Source: Pseudomonadota bacterium
GTDB lineage: Bacteria; Pseudomonadota; Alphaproteobacteria; Sphingomonadales; Sphingomonadaceae
DNA: 64,000 bases
Reading direction: 5' to 3'
Assembly: GCA_029550345.1 (NCBI GenBank)
Contig: JAKPHK010000066.1
Span: 1 to 64,000 of the forward strand
A program made the position numbers and the translations under genes. Numbering within the stretch: the stretch's first letter is position 1; every line of letters starts with the position of its first letter. The notes beneath the pieces were generated by a model, which was not told the origin of the DNA, did not search any database, and worked only from the letters and a program-made list of their open reading frames with translations. Below, piece after piece: positions 16,554-25,671 of the stretch.

Positions 16554-17764
16554 AAGTTCACTGTATCTGGACCCGGGCGATCGACGGCGTGCCGATGGCT
16601 GGGCGGCCCAACGTCGCCCGCCAGATCCGCGCAGCCTTTCGCGCGGAGGGGTTTGCCGTCAGGGAGAGCATATTGCGGCCGATCACCGCCACAGGGCGCC
16701 CGGGCAACCCGATCCTGGCAGCACTGCGATTGCTGCTGTCGCTGGTCGCGCTGCGCCCCTTACCGCTGCAATGCCTGCTGTTCGGCGGCAGGCAAGAAGC
16801 GCTGCGCGTGATTCGTGAGATCCCCGCCAACTGCGACCTGCTCTACCTCGACGGAGTGCGCTGCCTGCGCGTGCTGGAGCAGCTGCACCGCCTGCGCCCC
16901 AGCCTGGCCGTGCTGACCGATCTTGACGATCTGATGTCGCGGCGGATGGACCTGTTGCTGGCGCTCGGCCAGCCACCCTCGCTGGGCTATCTCTCCGCCG
17001 CAGTGCCAGGCCTGTTCGGTCGGCTGCTGTCCCATCCCATTCTGGCGCGACTGGTGCTGCGTTACGAAGCAACCAGTCTGCGGCGGGCGGAACGACAGGT
17101 CGCCCAGTTGAGCGATATGGTGGTCCTGATTTCCAGTGCCGATGCCGCCGTGCTGCGGGCGCGCGCACCGGGATCGGACGTGCGCAGCATTTCGATCGGC
17201 GCGGCCCGGATCGTGAACGACCCGCCTGCACTGCGCGCGCCCTGGCGGTTCGTGTTCATCGGCACCGATGCATTGCGCCAGAACCAGCTGACGATCGACG
17301 CCCTGATCGCCCTGTGGCGCCGCCATCAAATCCAAACGCCGCTGGCGATCTATGGTGAGCAACAGCGGCGGTATGACTTGCCGCCAGCCGTCACCATGCC
17401 CGGATATGCCGAGAGCCTTGATGCGGTTTACGATTGTCACAGCGTGCTGCTGACGCCGTCCTATGTTGCAGGCGGAATCAAGACCAAGGTGATCGAGGCA
17501 TTCGCGCTCGGCACCCCGGTGGTCGGCAATGCCACGACCTTCGAAGCGATCGAAATCGCCCCTGACTATCCGCTGCTGTTCGCGGATGATGAGAGCCTGC
17601 TCCCGCTGTTGCGCAACCCGGCAGGCTTCGCCGCAACCTTCGTGCAAGCGGCACGGCAGGGCCTCAGTCTGGTTCGCGAACACCATGATCCGGCGAAAAT
17701 TCAGGCCGCCTGGGCCGATGCCGCCCGCACCGCGGCAGGCCTGCGTGCGGAGGCAAGCGCATGA
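16550..17764 (+). CDS. Glycosyltransferase, GT-B fold (divergent)
   Basis: A 404-residue protein from a GTG at 16550 that overlaps the previous stop (GTGA). It begins VKVHCIWTRAIDGVPMAGR. The C-terminal half is GT4-like: WRFVFIGTDALRQNQLTIDA, then GGIKTKVIEAFALGTPVVGN, the donor-site loop of this group. The middle carries DLDDLMSRRMDLL. It is less typical than the two preceding enzymes but fits the same pathway. An upstream in-frame ATG (16490) would lie well inside the preceding gene and is not used. Confidence 0.82.
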   Translation: MKVHCIWTRAIDGVPMAGRPNVARQIRAAFRAEGFAVRESILRPITATGRPGNPILAALRLLLSLVALRPLPLQCLLFGGRQEALRVIREIPANCDLLYLDGVRCLRVLEQLHRLRPSLAVLTDLDDLMSRRMDLLLALGQPPSLGYLSAAVPGLFGRLLSHPILARLVLRYEATSLRRAERQVAQLSDMVVLISSADAAVLRARAPGSDVRSISIGAARIVNDPPALRAPWRFVFIGTDALRQNQLTIDALIALWRRHQIQTPLAIYGEQQRRYDLPPAVTMPGYAESLDAVYDCHSVLLTPSYVAGGIKTKVIEAFALGTPVVGNATTFEAIEIAPDYPLLFADDESLLPLLRNPAGFAATFVQAARQGLSLVREHHDPAKIQAAWADAARTAAGLRAEASA

Positions 17765-17817
17765 CGAGCGAACCGCAACACGATACAGATCACTCCAACA
17801 CAGAGGGGAAACTGGCG

Positions 17818-18837
17818 ATGATGAAGTACAACGCGAAAAAGCTGGCCCTGACTTCACTGGCCCCCGCCGCGCTTGCGGTACTGGCCAGCCCGGCGCTGGC
17901 CGATCAGCCCGCCGCGCAGGCCGACGAAGCGGCGCCGGCCGAAGCCGGAGAAGGCGGCGCCATCACCGCATCGTCAAAGGATGGGCAGCGGCTGAATATC
18001 GAACTGGGTGTGCTGCCGCGCTATGTTGGCAACTATTTTGAATCGCAGGACGAATTCAACGTCACCGGCCCCGCGACCCCGGCCAGATCGGTTGCCGTCA
18101 TCACTCTGTCCGGCACGATCAGCTATGACCTGATCAGCGAACAGCGCAAACGCCTGACCGCCGCGGTGCGGTTGCGGCACAATATCTTCACCGATCTCGA
18201 TAATGCCAATTCGACCGACGTCGATGTCACGCTGACCTATGATGCGCGGCCCAGCCAGTTCCGGCTTGGCTACTTTGGGACCCGGCACAAACTGGTCTCA
18301 GATTCGCCGACCGATCCGGTCTATGGCAAGACTGACGGCTTCAGCGCCGCCTATCTGCACCGCCTGACCAAGCGGCTGCGCGGCCAGGTCGGCTATCGCT
18401 ACAGTCACACCGGTTATGCCCTGTTCCCCGATCGCAACCTCGATCAGCACCAGTACAGCGCGGAGCTGCGCTATCAGGTGCAACGGTATTTCATGCCGGC
18501 AGTGGGCGTGGAACATACCCGCGGGAATGCTGCGCTGGACAGCCGCTCCTACAAGCGCAACGCCTTCTACCTCAGCGTGACCAGCGAGATCGGCCAAACC
18601 GCTTACATCAACTTGCGCTACCGCCATTCAAAACGCGAATACCTGACCGACCTGCCGACCGATTCCTATTTTGGCCGCGAAGACCCACGCGATGATTTCT
18701 CAGCCTATGGGACCGTCCAGCTGGGCGGCGGCCTTTCGCTGTTCGGCTTTTTCAACCACACCACCAACGATTCCAACCAGCCCTCCCACCGCTTCAAGAG
18801 CGATGAGGGCGGACTGGGCCTGTTCTATCGATTCTGA
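17818..18837 (+). CDS. Outer-membrane beta-barrel protein of the EPS operon
   Basis: From the ATG at 17818 this is 339 residues with a clear signal peptide (MMKYNAKKLALTSLAPAALA, cleavage after SPALA), an Ala/Glu-rich linker and then alternating amphipathic strands (RLNIELGVLPRYVGNYF, TISYDLISEQRKRLTAAV, AYINLRYRHSKREYL) ending in Phe, as outer-membrane barrels do. It resembles the putative porin-2 type barrels found in EPS loci. The first in-frame ATG (17761) overlaps the preceding gene, but the 17818 start has a GAGGGGA ribosome site at 17802-17808 and places the signal peptide at the N-terminus. Probable role: passage or anchoring of the polymer at the outer membrane. Confidence 0.8.
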   Translation: MMKYNAKKLALTSLAPAALAVLASPALADQPAAQADEAAPAEAGEGGAITASSKDGQRLNIELGVLPRYVGNYFESQDEFNVTGPATPARSVAVITLSGTISYDLISEQRKRLTAAVRLRHNIFTDLDNANSTDVDVTLTYDARPSQFRLGYFGTRHKLVSDSPTDPVYGKTDGFSAAYLHRLTKRLRGQVGYRYSHTGYALFPDRNLDQHQYSAELRYQVQRYFMPAVGVEHTRGNAALDSRSYKRNAFYLSVTSEIGQTAYINLRYRHSKREYLTDLPTDSYFGREDPRDDFSAYGTVQLGGGLSLFGFFNHTTNDSNQPSHRFKSDEGGLGLFYRF

Positions 18838-20186
18838 TGGCACGAGCAGCACGGGCATTTAAAAAGCGCGGTCCCGCGTCTGGAATGACGGCGGTGCTGC
18901 TGGCGGTGCTTTGTGTGCTGCTTGTGTGCTCCCCGTCGCACTCTCAGGTGCCCGGCGCGATCTATGTCTCGACCTCGGGGAGCAACCGGGCCGATGGTTC
19001 ATCTCCGGCCAGGGCGCTGCGCACGATTTCCGCTGCACTGGCCCGGATCCGACCGGGACAGACGATCATGATCGAGGGCGGCACTTATGCCGAGCAGGTC
19101 GTGACCATGCGCGGCGGACTGCCCGGCGCGGAAATCACCCTGCGCAGTTACAACGGCAGGGCAATCGTCGATGGATCGAAATTCGGCTGGAACCGCGACC
19201 AGAACCGGGCACTGATCGAACTGCGACATCCCTTTGTCCGGCTCGACGGGCTGGACGTGGCCCATTCCCGAACCACCGGAATCCTGCTAGCTGCCAGCGA
19301 TCTGGCCATTGCCAATTGCCATGTCGCAGACATCCAGTTGCACGGGATCAGTACCGAAACCTCATTCCAGACCCGCGCATCGGGCGGCGGTGGGGCGATG
19401 ATCCGGCGGATCGCGATCATCGACAACGAGATCGAGCGAACCGCGCTGGGCGGCAATAGCCAGGCCCTCAGCCTGATCGCAGACGGGTTCCGGATCAGCG
19501 GCAACCGCGTGCATGACAACCAGGCCGAAGGGATCGACATCTGGCTGGGCGCGCGGCGCGGTGAAGTGACTGGCAACACCGTCTTTCGCAACGCCGCAGT
19601 GGGCATCTATGTCGATGGGGCGGCCTATGTCTCGATCAGCGGAAACCGGGTCTATGCCAACAAATCCGGCATCGGCGTTTCGTCCGAAGACGTACGCTAT
19701 GACACCCACGACATTGCGGTGTTCAACAACCTGGTCTGGGACAACACCCGCAACGCGGTGTTCGTCTGGGATGATGATCGAAGGCCCGGCCTGCGCGGAT
19801 CGCAAAAAGTGCTGATCGCGCACAACACCCTGATCGGGTCCTACTATTCGCTCTATTTCGCCGGCGATCGCAACCGGGTGGAAGCGATCAACAATCTTGG
19901 CATGGCCAGCGGATCGAATGTCGAAAAGGGGGGAGGCCGCGGGTCCGCGATCCGGCTCGACGGCAATGTCTGGCTGACGCATCCGGTCGGCTTTGCAGAC
20001 TTTGCGGCCCAGGATTTCCGGCTTACCGCGCGCTCCCCCGCAATCGGACGCGGCGTCGCGCTGCCGCTGCCCGGTGCCTATACCTTTCCGGGACCGGGGT
20101 TCGATGTCGATCTCGCCGGTCAAGCCCGCGGCAACAGCGGGACAATCGACGCCGGAGCGTTCTCGTTTCTTCCCGCCATCCGCTGA
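18837..20186 (+). CDS. Secreted right-handed parallel beta-helix protein (EPS-associated)
   Basis: A 449-residue protein with a signal sequence (hydrophobic TAVLLAVLCVLLVCSPSHS, residues ~18-36) followed by repeated beta-helix coils: IYVSTSGSNRADGSSPARAL, IMIEGGTYAEQV, ILLAASDLAIANCHVADIQL, FRISGNRVHDNQAEGIDIWL, VSISGNRVYANKSGIGVS. This fold occurs in polysaccharide lyases, C5-epimerases and binding proteins. As the last gene of the EPS operon (ATG overlapping the previous stop) it probably trims or modifies the polymer in the periplasm, a job AlgG/AlgL-type proteins do elsewhere. No catalytic residues can be assigned with confidence. Confidence 0.78.
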   Translation: MARAARAFKKRGPASGMTAVLLAVLCVLLVCSPSHSQVPGAIYVSTSGSNRADGSSPARALRTISAALARIRPGQTIMIEGGTYAEQVVTMRGGLPGAEITLRSYNGRAIVDGSKFGWNRDQNRALIELRHPFVRLDGLDVAHSRTTGILLAASDLAIANCHVADIQLHGISTETSFQTRASGGGGAMIRRIAIIDNEIERTALGGNSQALSLIADGFRISGNRVHDNQAEGIDIWLGARRGEVTGNTVFRNAAVGIYVDGAAYVSISGNRVYANKSGIGVSSEDVRYDTHDIAVFNNLVWDNTRNAVFVWDDDRRPGLRGSQKVLIAHNTLIGSYYSLYFAGDRNRVEAINNLGMASGSNVEKGGGRGSAIRLDGNVWLTHPVGFADFAAQDFRLTARSPAIGRGVALPLPGAYTFPGPGFDVDLAGQARGNSGTIDAGAFSFLPAIR

Positions 20187-20268
20187 CGCGGAAAATGCGC
20201 AACTCCGCCCTTGTTTCGACTCGTCGCCGGGTGCAGGGGTAGGGGCGAGGATGTTGGAGGAAAATTTC

Positions 20269-21768
20269 ATGCGCGTGATCGATCATTTCATCGTCGGCGG
20301 CACTGCCGGGCTTGCCGCGGGGCGCAAAGGCGCGGTGATGGATCCCAACAATGGCGGTCAGCAGGCCGAAGTCGTGCTGGGCAGCGCCGACGCGCTGGAG
20401 CGCGCAGTGGCAGCGGCTCAGGCCGCGCAGCCCGCCTGGGCGGCAATGAACCCGCAGCGCCGCGCGCGGGTGATGTTCGAATTCAAGGCGTTGGTCGAAA
20501 AGCACATGGACGAACTCGCCCATATGCTCAGCGCCGAACACGGCAAGGTGATCGCCGACAGCAAGGGTGACATCCAGCGCGGGCTGGAAGTTGTCGAATT
20601 CTGCTGCGGCCTGCCGCACGTGCTGAAAGGTGAGCACACCCAGGGCGCCGGGCCGGGGATCGACGTCACCTCGTTCCGCCAGCCGCTGGGGATCGGCGCG
20701 GGGATCACCCCGTTCAACTTCCCGGCGATGATCCCGCTGTGGATGGGCGCGGTGGCGACCAGTGTCGGCAATGCCTTCATCCTCAAGCCCAGCGAGCGCG
20801 ACCCTTCGGTGCCCAACCGCCTGGCCGAGCTGTTCCTTGAGGCCGGAATGCCCGAGGGCATTTTCCAGGTGGTCCACGGCGACAAGGAAATGGTCGATTT
20901 GATCCTTGATCATCCGGCAATTTCGGCGGTCAGCTTCGTCGGATCGAGCGATATTGCTCATTACGTCTATAACCGCGGGGTTGCCGCCGGAAAGCGGGTC
21001 CAGGCGATGGGCGGGGCCAAGAACCACGGGATCGTGATGCCCGATGCCGATCTCGATCAGGTGGTCGGCGATTTGTGCGGCGCGGCCTTTGGCTCGGCCG
21101 GAGAACGCTGCATGGCGCTGCCGGTTGTGGTGCCAGTGGGCGAGGATACCGCCGAACGCCTGAAGGCCAAGCTGATCCCCGCGATCGAAGCGCTGAAGGT
21201 CGGTGTCTCAACCGATCCCGATGCCCAGTACGGCCCGGTGGTAACCGCCCAGCACAAGGCCAACATCGAACGCTGGATCCAGACTGCGGTTGATGAAGGC
21301 AGCGAACTGGTGATCGACGGGCGCGGGTTCAAAATGCAGGGGCACGAGGAAGGCTATTTCATGGGCCCGACCCTTCTCGACCGGGTGACCCCGGGCATGA
21401 CCAGTTACCACAACGAGATTTTCGGCCCGGTGCTGCAAATCGTTCGGGCCAAGGATTTTGAGGAGGCCCTCGCCCTCCCCAGCAAGCACCAGTACGGGAA
21501 CGGCGTTGCGATCTTCACCCGTAATGGCCACGCTGCGCGCGAATTCGCCGCCCGCGTCAATGTCGGGATGGTTGGCATCAACGTGCCGATCCCGGTCCCG
21601 GTCGCCTATCACAGCTTTGGTGGGTGGAAGCGCTCAGGCTTCGGCGATCAGGATCAGTACGGGATGGACGGCATCGCTTTCTGGACCAAGAAAAAGAAGG
21701 TCACCGCCCGCTGGCCTGATGGCGGCGGCGATGGATCGAACGCCTTTATCATCCCGACGATGGGGTAA
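20269..21768 (+). CDS. mmsA: Methylmalonate-semialdehyde dehydrogenase (CoA-acylating)
   Basis: A 499-residue aldehyde dehydrogenase with the MmsA signatures GAGITPFNFPAMIPLWMGAV, MGGAKNHGIVMPDADLD and nucleophile Cys281 in GSAGERCMALPVVVPVG. It converts methylmalonate semialdehyde to propionyl-CoA with NAD+ and CoA, the last step of valine degradation. The ATG at 20269 has GGAGG 8 bases upstream; an ATG at 20251 is less suitable. It opens an operon of six genes. The 82-base gap after the EPS operon is the only room for its promoter. Confidence 0.96.
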   Translation: MRVIDHFIVGGTAGLAAGRKGAVMDPNNGGQQAEVVLGSADALERAVAAAQAAQPAWAAMNPQRRARVMFEFKALVEKHMDELAHMLSAEHGKVIADSKGDIQRGLEVVEFCCGLPHVLKGEHTQGAGPGIDVTSFRQPLGIGAGITPFNFPAMIPLWMGAVATSVGNAFILKPSERDPSVPNRLAELFLEAGMPEGIFQVVHGDKEMVDLILDHPAISAVSFVGSSDIAHYVYNRGVAAGKRVQAMGGAKNHGIVMPDADLDQVVGDLCGAAFGSAGERCMALPVVVPVGEDTAERLKAKLIPAIEALKVGVSTDPDAQYGPVVTAQHKANIERWIQTAVDEGSELVIDGRGFKMQGHEEGYFMGPTLLDRVTPGMTSYHNEIFGPVLQIVRAKDFEEALALPSKHQYGNGVAIFTRNGHAAREFAARVNVGMVGINVPIPVPVAYHSFGGWKRSGFGDQDQYGMDGIAFWTKKKKVTARWPDGGGDGSNAFIIPTMG

Positions 21769-21773
21769 GACAT

Positions 21774-22706
21774 ATGTTGTTTCGCCTGCTGCTGATCCTG
21801 TCGTTGCTCGTTGCATCTCCTGCACTGGCGGGCAAACGGATCGCGCTGTCGTTCGATGACGTGCCGCGTCAGCGCGGGGCCTTCTTCACGCCGGAAGAAC
21901 GGACCCAGCGGCTGATCGCCGCGCTGGCCCGCGCGCGGGTCCGGCAGGTGGTGTTCTTCGTCAATCCCGGGCGGCTCGACCTGCCGGATGGGGTGGGCGG
22001 CGAAGGGCGGATCGCGGCCTATGTCGCGGCCGGGCATCTGATTGCCAACCACACCTTCTCGCACCGCAGCCTGAATGCGATCAGCGCCGACGAATTCCTG
22101 ACCGATGTCGATCGCGGCGAGGCCTGGCTGAAAGGCCGCGCGGGCTATCGTCCGTGGTTGCGCTTTCCCTATCTGCACGAAGGCGGAACCGACAAGGCCA
22201 AGCGCGATGCGGTGCGCGCTGGCCTTGCCGCTCGGGGCCTGCGTAACGGCTATGTCACCGCCGATGGGGTGGACTGGCACCTTGAACAGCTGACCACCGA
22301 CGCCGCGGCAGCGGGCAAGACCATGGACATGAAGGCGCTGCGCAAGCTCTATCTGCAGATGCAGATCGGTGCGATCGAATATCATGACGCCATGGCGCGG
22401 CAAACGCTGGGCCGGTCCCCCGCCCACGTCATGCTGCTGCACGAAACCGATCTGGCGGCGCTGTACATCGAGGATCTGGTAACCGAACTGCGCAGCCGTG
22501 GCTGGACGATCATCACTGCCGACGAGGCCTATCGCGATCCGCTGGGCAAAGCCTTTCCCGATGTGCCATGGGCCGGCGGAACCTTGACCGGGGCCATGGC
22601 CTGGGAAAAGAACATCGACCCGCCGCTATCCCCGCTATGGATCAGCGAATCGGTTGCTACCCACCTGTTTCAACGCCGGGTTCTGAAAGAGACCGCCAGC
22701 CAATGA
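21774..22706 (+). CDS. Secreted polysaccharide deacetylase (NodB-like)
   Basis: A 310-residue protein with a signal peptide (MLFRLLLILSLLVASPALAG) and carbohydrate esterase family 4 motifs: motif 1 ALSFDDVP, motif 2 IANHTFSHRS (metal-binding histidines) and motif 3 LRFPYLHEGG. It should remove acetyl groups from a periplasmic or surface glycan. It lies 5 bases after mmsA and overlaps the acyl-CoA dehydrogenase gene by 4 bases (AATGA), so it is co-transcribed with valine catabolism although it has no obvious part in it. A role on the neighbouring EPS is possible. Confidence 0.85.
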   Translation: MLFRLLLILSLLVASPALAGKRIALSFDDVPRQRGAFFTPEERTQRLIAALARARVRQVVFFVNPGRLDLPDGVGGEGRIAAYVAAGHLIANHTFSHRSLNAISADEFLTDVDRGEAWLKGRAGYRPWLRFPYLHEGGTDKAKRDAVRAGLAARGLRNGYVTADGVDWHLEQLTTDAAAAGKTMDMKALRKLYLQMQIGAIEYHDAMARQTLGRSPAHVMLLHETDLAALYIEDLVTELRSRGWTIITADEAYRDPLGKAFPDVPWAGGTLTGAMAWEKNIDPPLSPLWISESVATHLFQRRVLKETASQ

Positions 22707-23848
22707 CCGACCAGTTCTCCCTCACCGAAGACCAGCTTGCGATCCAGGACATGGCGCGCAAGTTCACTGCCGACCGGATCACCCCCTTCGCCGCCGAATG
22801 GGACGAGAAGAGCCACTATCCGGTCGATGTCTGGAAAGCCGCCGGGGAGCTGGGCTTCGGCGCGATCTATGTGGCGGAGGAATCGGGCGGAATCGGTCTG
22901 GGCCGATTGGAAGCGGCGCTGATCATGGAGGCGATGGCCTATGGCTGCCCGGCCACATCCGCCTATATCTCGATCCACAACATGGCCGCCTGGATGATCG
23001 ACACTTTCGGTTCGCAGGAACTGAAGCACCGCTTTCTTCCCGATCTGGTCAGCATGGACAAGATCGCCAGCTATTGCCTGACCGAGCCCGGTTCGGGCAG
23101 CGATGCTGCCGCGCTCAAGACTTCGGCCCGGCTCGACGGCGATCATTACGTGCTTAACGGCACCAAGCAGTTCATTTCGGGCGCGGGCTACAACGATATC
23201 TACGTCGCCATGGTCCGCACCAGCGATGATCGGGCCAAGGGCATCACCTGCCTTGTGATCGAAAAGGGCACGCCGGGGCTGTCATTCGGCGCGCCGGAAA
23301 AGAAGCTGGGGTGGAACGCCAGCCCGACCGCGCAGGTGATCTTTGAGGATTGCCGCGTGCCGGTGGCCAACCGCGTCGGCAAGGAAGGCGAAGGGTTCCG
23401 CTTCGCCATGGCCGGGCTTGATGGGGGGCGGCTCAACATCGGCGCCTGCTCACTCGGCGGGGCGCAGCGGTGCCTGGACGAGGCGGTGGCCTATACCCGC
23501 GATCGCCAGCAATTCGGGCAACCGATCGCCGATTTTCAGAACACCCAGTTCATGCTCGCCGACATGGCGACCGATCTTGAGGCGGCGCGAGCACTGCTCT
23601 ACCTCGCCGCCTGCAAGGTCAGCGCCGGGGCGCCGGACAAGAGCCGCTTTTCCGCCATGGCCAAGCGGCTGGCGACCGATAGCGGCAGCAAAATCGTCAA
23701 CGATGCGTTGCAGCTGTTCGGCGGCTATGGCTATCTGAAGGACTATCCAATCGAACGCTTCTGGCGCGATCTGCGCGTCCATTCGATCCTTGAAGGAACC
23801 AATCAGGTGATGCGGATGATCGTGGGACGGGACCTGCTGCGCCAATGA
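22703..23848 (+). CDS. Acyl-CoA dehydrogenase, probably isobutyryl-CoA dehydrogenase
   Basis: A 381-residue flavoprotein: SLTEDQLAIQDMARKFTADR at the N-terminus, the FAD/substrate region YCLTEPGSGSDAAALKTSA, and the C-terminal FGGYGYLKDYPIERFWRDL and ILEGTNQVMRMI segment with the expected catalytic Glu. It oxidises a short branched acyl-CoA and passes electrons to ETF. Position between mmsA and 3-hydroxyisobutyryl-CoA hydrolase makes isobutyryl-CoA (valine) the best substrate. The ATG at 22703 overlaps the previous stop; the longer open frame upstream is inside the deacetylase gene. Confidence 0.9.
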   Translation: MTDQFSLTEDQLAIQDMARKFTADRITPFAAEWDEKSHYPVDVWKAAGELGFGAIYVAEESGGIGLGRLEAALIMEAMAYGCPATSAYISIHNMAAWMIDTFGSQELKHRFLPDLVSMDKIASYCLTEPGSGSDAAALKTSARLDGDHYVLNGTKQFISGAGYNDIYVAMVRTSDDRAKGITCLVIEKGTPGLSFGAPEKKLGWNASPTAQVIFEDCRVPVANRVGKEGEGFRFAMAGLDGGRLNIGACSLGGAQRCLDEAVAYTRDRQQFGQPIADFQNTQFMLADMATDLEAARALLYLAACKVSAGAPDKSRFSAMAKRLATDSGSKIVNDALQLFGGYGYLKDYPIERFWRDLRVHSILEGTNQVMRMIVGRDLLRQ

Positions 23849-24888
23849 CCGAAGACATGATCATTCGGCGCGACGGCGCTGCCGGGTTCCTGACCCTCAA
23901 CCGCCCCAAGGCGATCCACGCGCTGACCCAGCCGATGGATCACGCCATGACCGAGGCGCTGCTGGCCTGGCGTGATGACGATGCGGTCAAGGTGGTGATC
24001 ATCGATCACAGCGAGGGCCGCGGTTTCTGCGCCGGGGGCGACATCGCCTTTCTGCGCAATTCTGCGCTGAACGATGGCGGGGTGTCCGGGCGGCGGTTCT
24101 TCTACGAGGAATACCAACTCAACCACCTGCTGATGACCTATCCCAAGCCGGTCGTGGCCTTCATGGACGGGATCACCATGGGCGGCGGCGTGGGAATCAG
24201 CCAACCGGCGCGGTTCCGCGTCGCGACCGAGAACACCCGCTTCGCCATGCCGGAAACCGGGATCGGCCTGTTCCCTGATGTTGGCGGCGGCTGGCATCTC
24301 TCACGCCTTGCGGGGCGGATGGGGCAGTTCCTAGCGCTTACCGGGGCGCGGCTTGACGGGGCGGAATGCCTGTGGACCGGCCTCGCCACCCATTACCTGC
24401 CGCACGATGCGCTGGCCGAGGCCAAGGAGCGGCTGGTCCACGGCCACGATCCGGCGCAGGTTCTGGCTGCCCTCTCGGTCACCCCACCCCCGGCGCGGAT
24501 CGAGGGTAACGCCGCGCAGATCGCCAAGCACTTCGCCTCGGACCGGTATGAGGACATCCTTGCCAGCCTTGAGGCTGACGACAGCGAATGGGCGGCCAAA
24601 GAACTGGCGACGCTGCGCACCAAGTCACCCCAGACTTGCAAGGTCGCGCTGCGCCAGTTGCATGACAGTCTGGAATGCGCCGATTTTGCCGCCAACATGG
24701 TGATGGAATACCGCATCGCCAGCCGCGTGCTGACTCGCCCCGACTTTGCCGAGGGTGTGCGCGCGGTGATCGTGGACAAGACTATGGACCCAAAGTGGGA
24801 TCCGCCCACCCCCGAGGGTGTAAGCGACGCGCTGATCGACAGCATCTTTGCCCCGCTGCCCGCAGATCAAGAATGGAAGCCGCTATGA
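23845..24888 (+). CDS. 3-Hydroxyisobutyryl-CoA hydrolase
   Basis: A 347-residue crotonase-fold protein. The length and the motifs [37 protein letters not shown] and [20 protein letters not shown] are those of HIBCH-type hydrolases rather than hydratases (about 260 aa). It releases 3-hydroxyisobutyrate from its CoA ester, which commits valine carbon to the MmsB/MmsA route. It overlaps both neighbours by 4 bases (ATGA), so the operon is translationally coupled. Confidence 0.92.
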   Translation: MTEDMIIRRDGAAGFLTLNRPKAIHALTQPMDHAMTEALLAWRDDDAVKVVIIDHSEGRGFCAGGDIAFLRNSALNDGGVSGRRFFYEEYQLNHLLMTYPKPVVAFMDGITMGGGVGISQPARFRVATENTRFAMPETGIGLFPDVGGGWHLSRLAGRMGQFLALTGARLDGAECLWTGLATHYLPHDALAEAKERLVHGHDPAQVLAALSVTPPPARIEGNAAQIAKHFASDRYEDILASLEADDSEWAAKELATLRTKSPQTCKVALRQLHDSLECADFAANMVMEYRIASRVLTRPDFAEGVRAVIVDKTMDPKWDPPTPEGVSDALIDSIFAPLPADQEWKPL

Positions 24889-25667
24889 CCTATGAATCCA
24901 TCCTCGTCGAAACCCGCGGCGCGGTCACGCTGATCACGCTCAATCGCCCACAGGCGCTGAACGCGCTGAACTCGGGCGTGCTCGAAGAGCTCATCGCCGC
25001 CTTTGCCGCTTTTGAGGCCGATCCCGGTCAGCGCTGCGCAGTGCTGACCGGCTCTGGCGAAAAGGCCTTTGCCGCCGGAGCCGACATCAAGGAAATGGCC
25101 GAAAAGCCCGCCGCCGATTTCTTTGGGCAAGACTTCTTCAGCCGCTGGACCAGCCACCTGGTCAAGGCCACACGCAAGCCGTGGATCGCCGCGGTCAACG
25201 GCTTTGCCCTGGGCGGCGGGTGCGAGCTGGCGATGATGGCGGACTTTATCATCGCATCGGAAAACGCCCGCTTCGGCCAGCCCGAAATCAAGCTCGGCGT
25301 CGCGCCCGGGATGGGCGGCAGCCAGCGCCTGACCCGTGCGGTGGGCAAGGCCAAGGCGATGGAAATGTGCCTGACCGGGCGGATGATGGGCGCGGAAGAG
25401 GCTGAGCGTTCGGGCCTCGTGGCCCGCGTCGTACCGCTCGCCGATTTGATTGAGGAAGCGGTCAAGACCGCCGCCGAAATCGCCGCAATGCCGCCACTGG
25501 CTGCCATCGCCAACAAGGAAATGGTCAACGCGGCGTTTGAAACCGGGCTGGATCAGGGCCTGCTGATCGAACGCCGGATCTTCCAGGTCCTGACCGCGAC
25601 CGAGGACAAGGCCGAAGGCATGGCCGCCTTCATCGAGAAGCGCGCCGGAGTGTGGAAGGGCAAGTAA
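24885..25667 (+). CDS. Enoyl-CoA hydratase
   Basis: A 260-residue crotonase with both catalytic glutamates in place ([11 protein letters not shown] and [20 protein letters not shown]) and the oxyanion-hole segments [10 protein letters not shown] and NGFALGGG. In this operon it would hydrate methacrylyl-CoA to 3-hydroxyisobutyryl-CoA; the family is broad, so crotonyl-CoA and other short enoyl-CoAs are also possible. The start at 24885 overlaps the preceding stop; the longer open frame lies inside the hydrolase gene. Confidence 0.94.
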   Translation: MTYESILVETRGAVTLITLNRPQALNALNSGVLEELIAAFAAFEADPGQRCAVLTGSGEKAFAAGADIKEMAEKPAADFFGQDFFSRWTSHLVKATRKPWIAAVNGFALGGGCELAMMADFIIASENARFGQPEIKLGVAPGMGGSQRLTRAVGKAKAMEMCLTGRMMGAEEAERSGLVARVVPLADLIEEAVKTAAEIAAMPPLAAIANKEMVNAAFETGLDQGLLIERRIFQVLTATEDKAEGMAAFIEKRAGVWKGK

Positions 25668-25671
25668 GATA

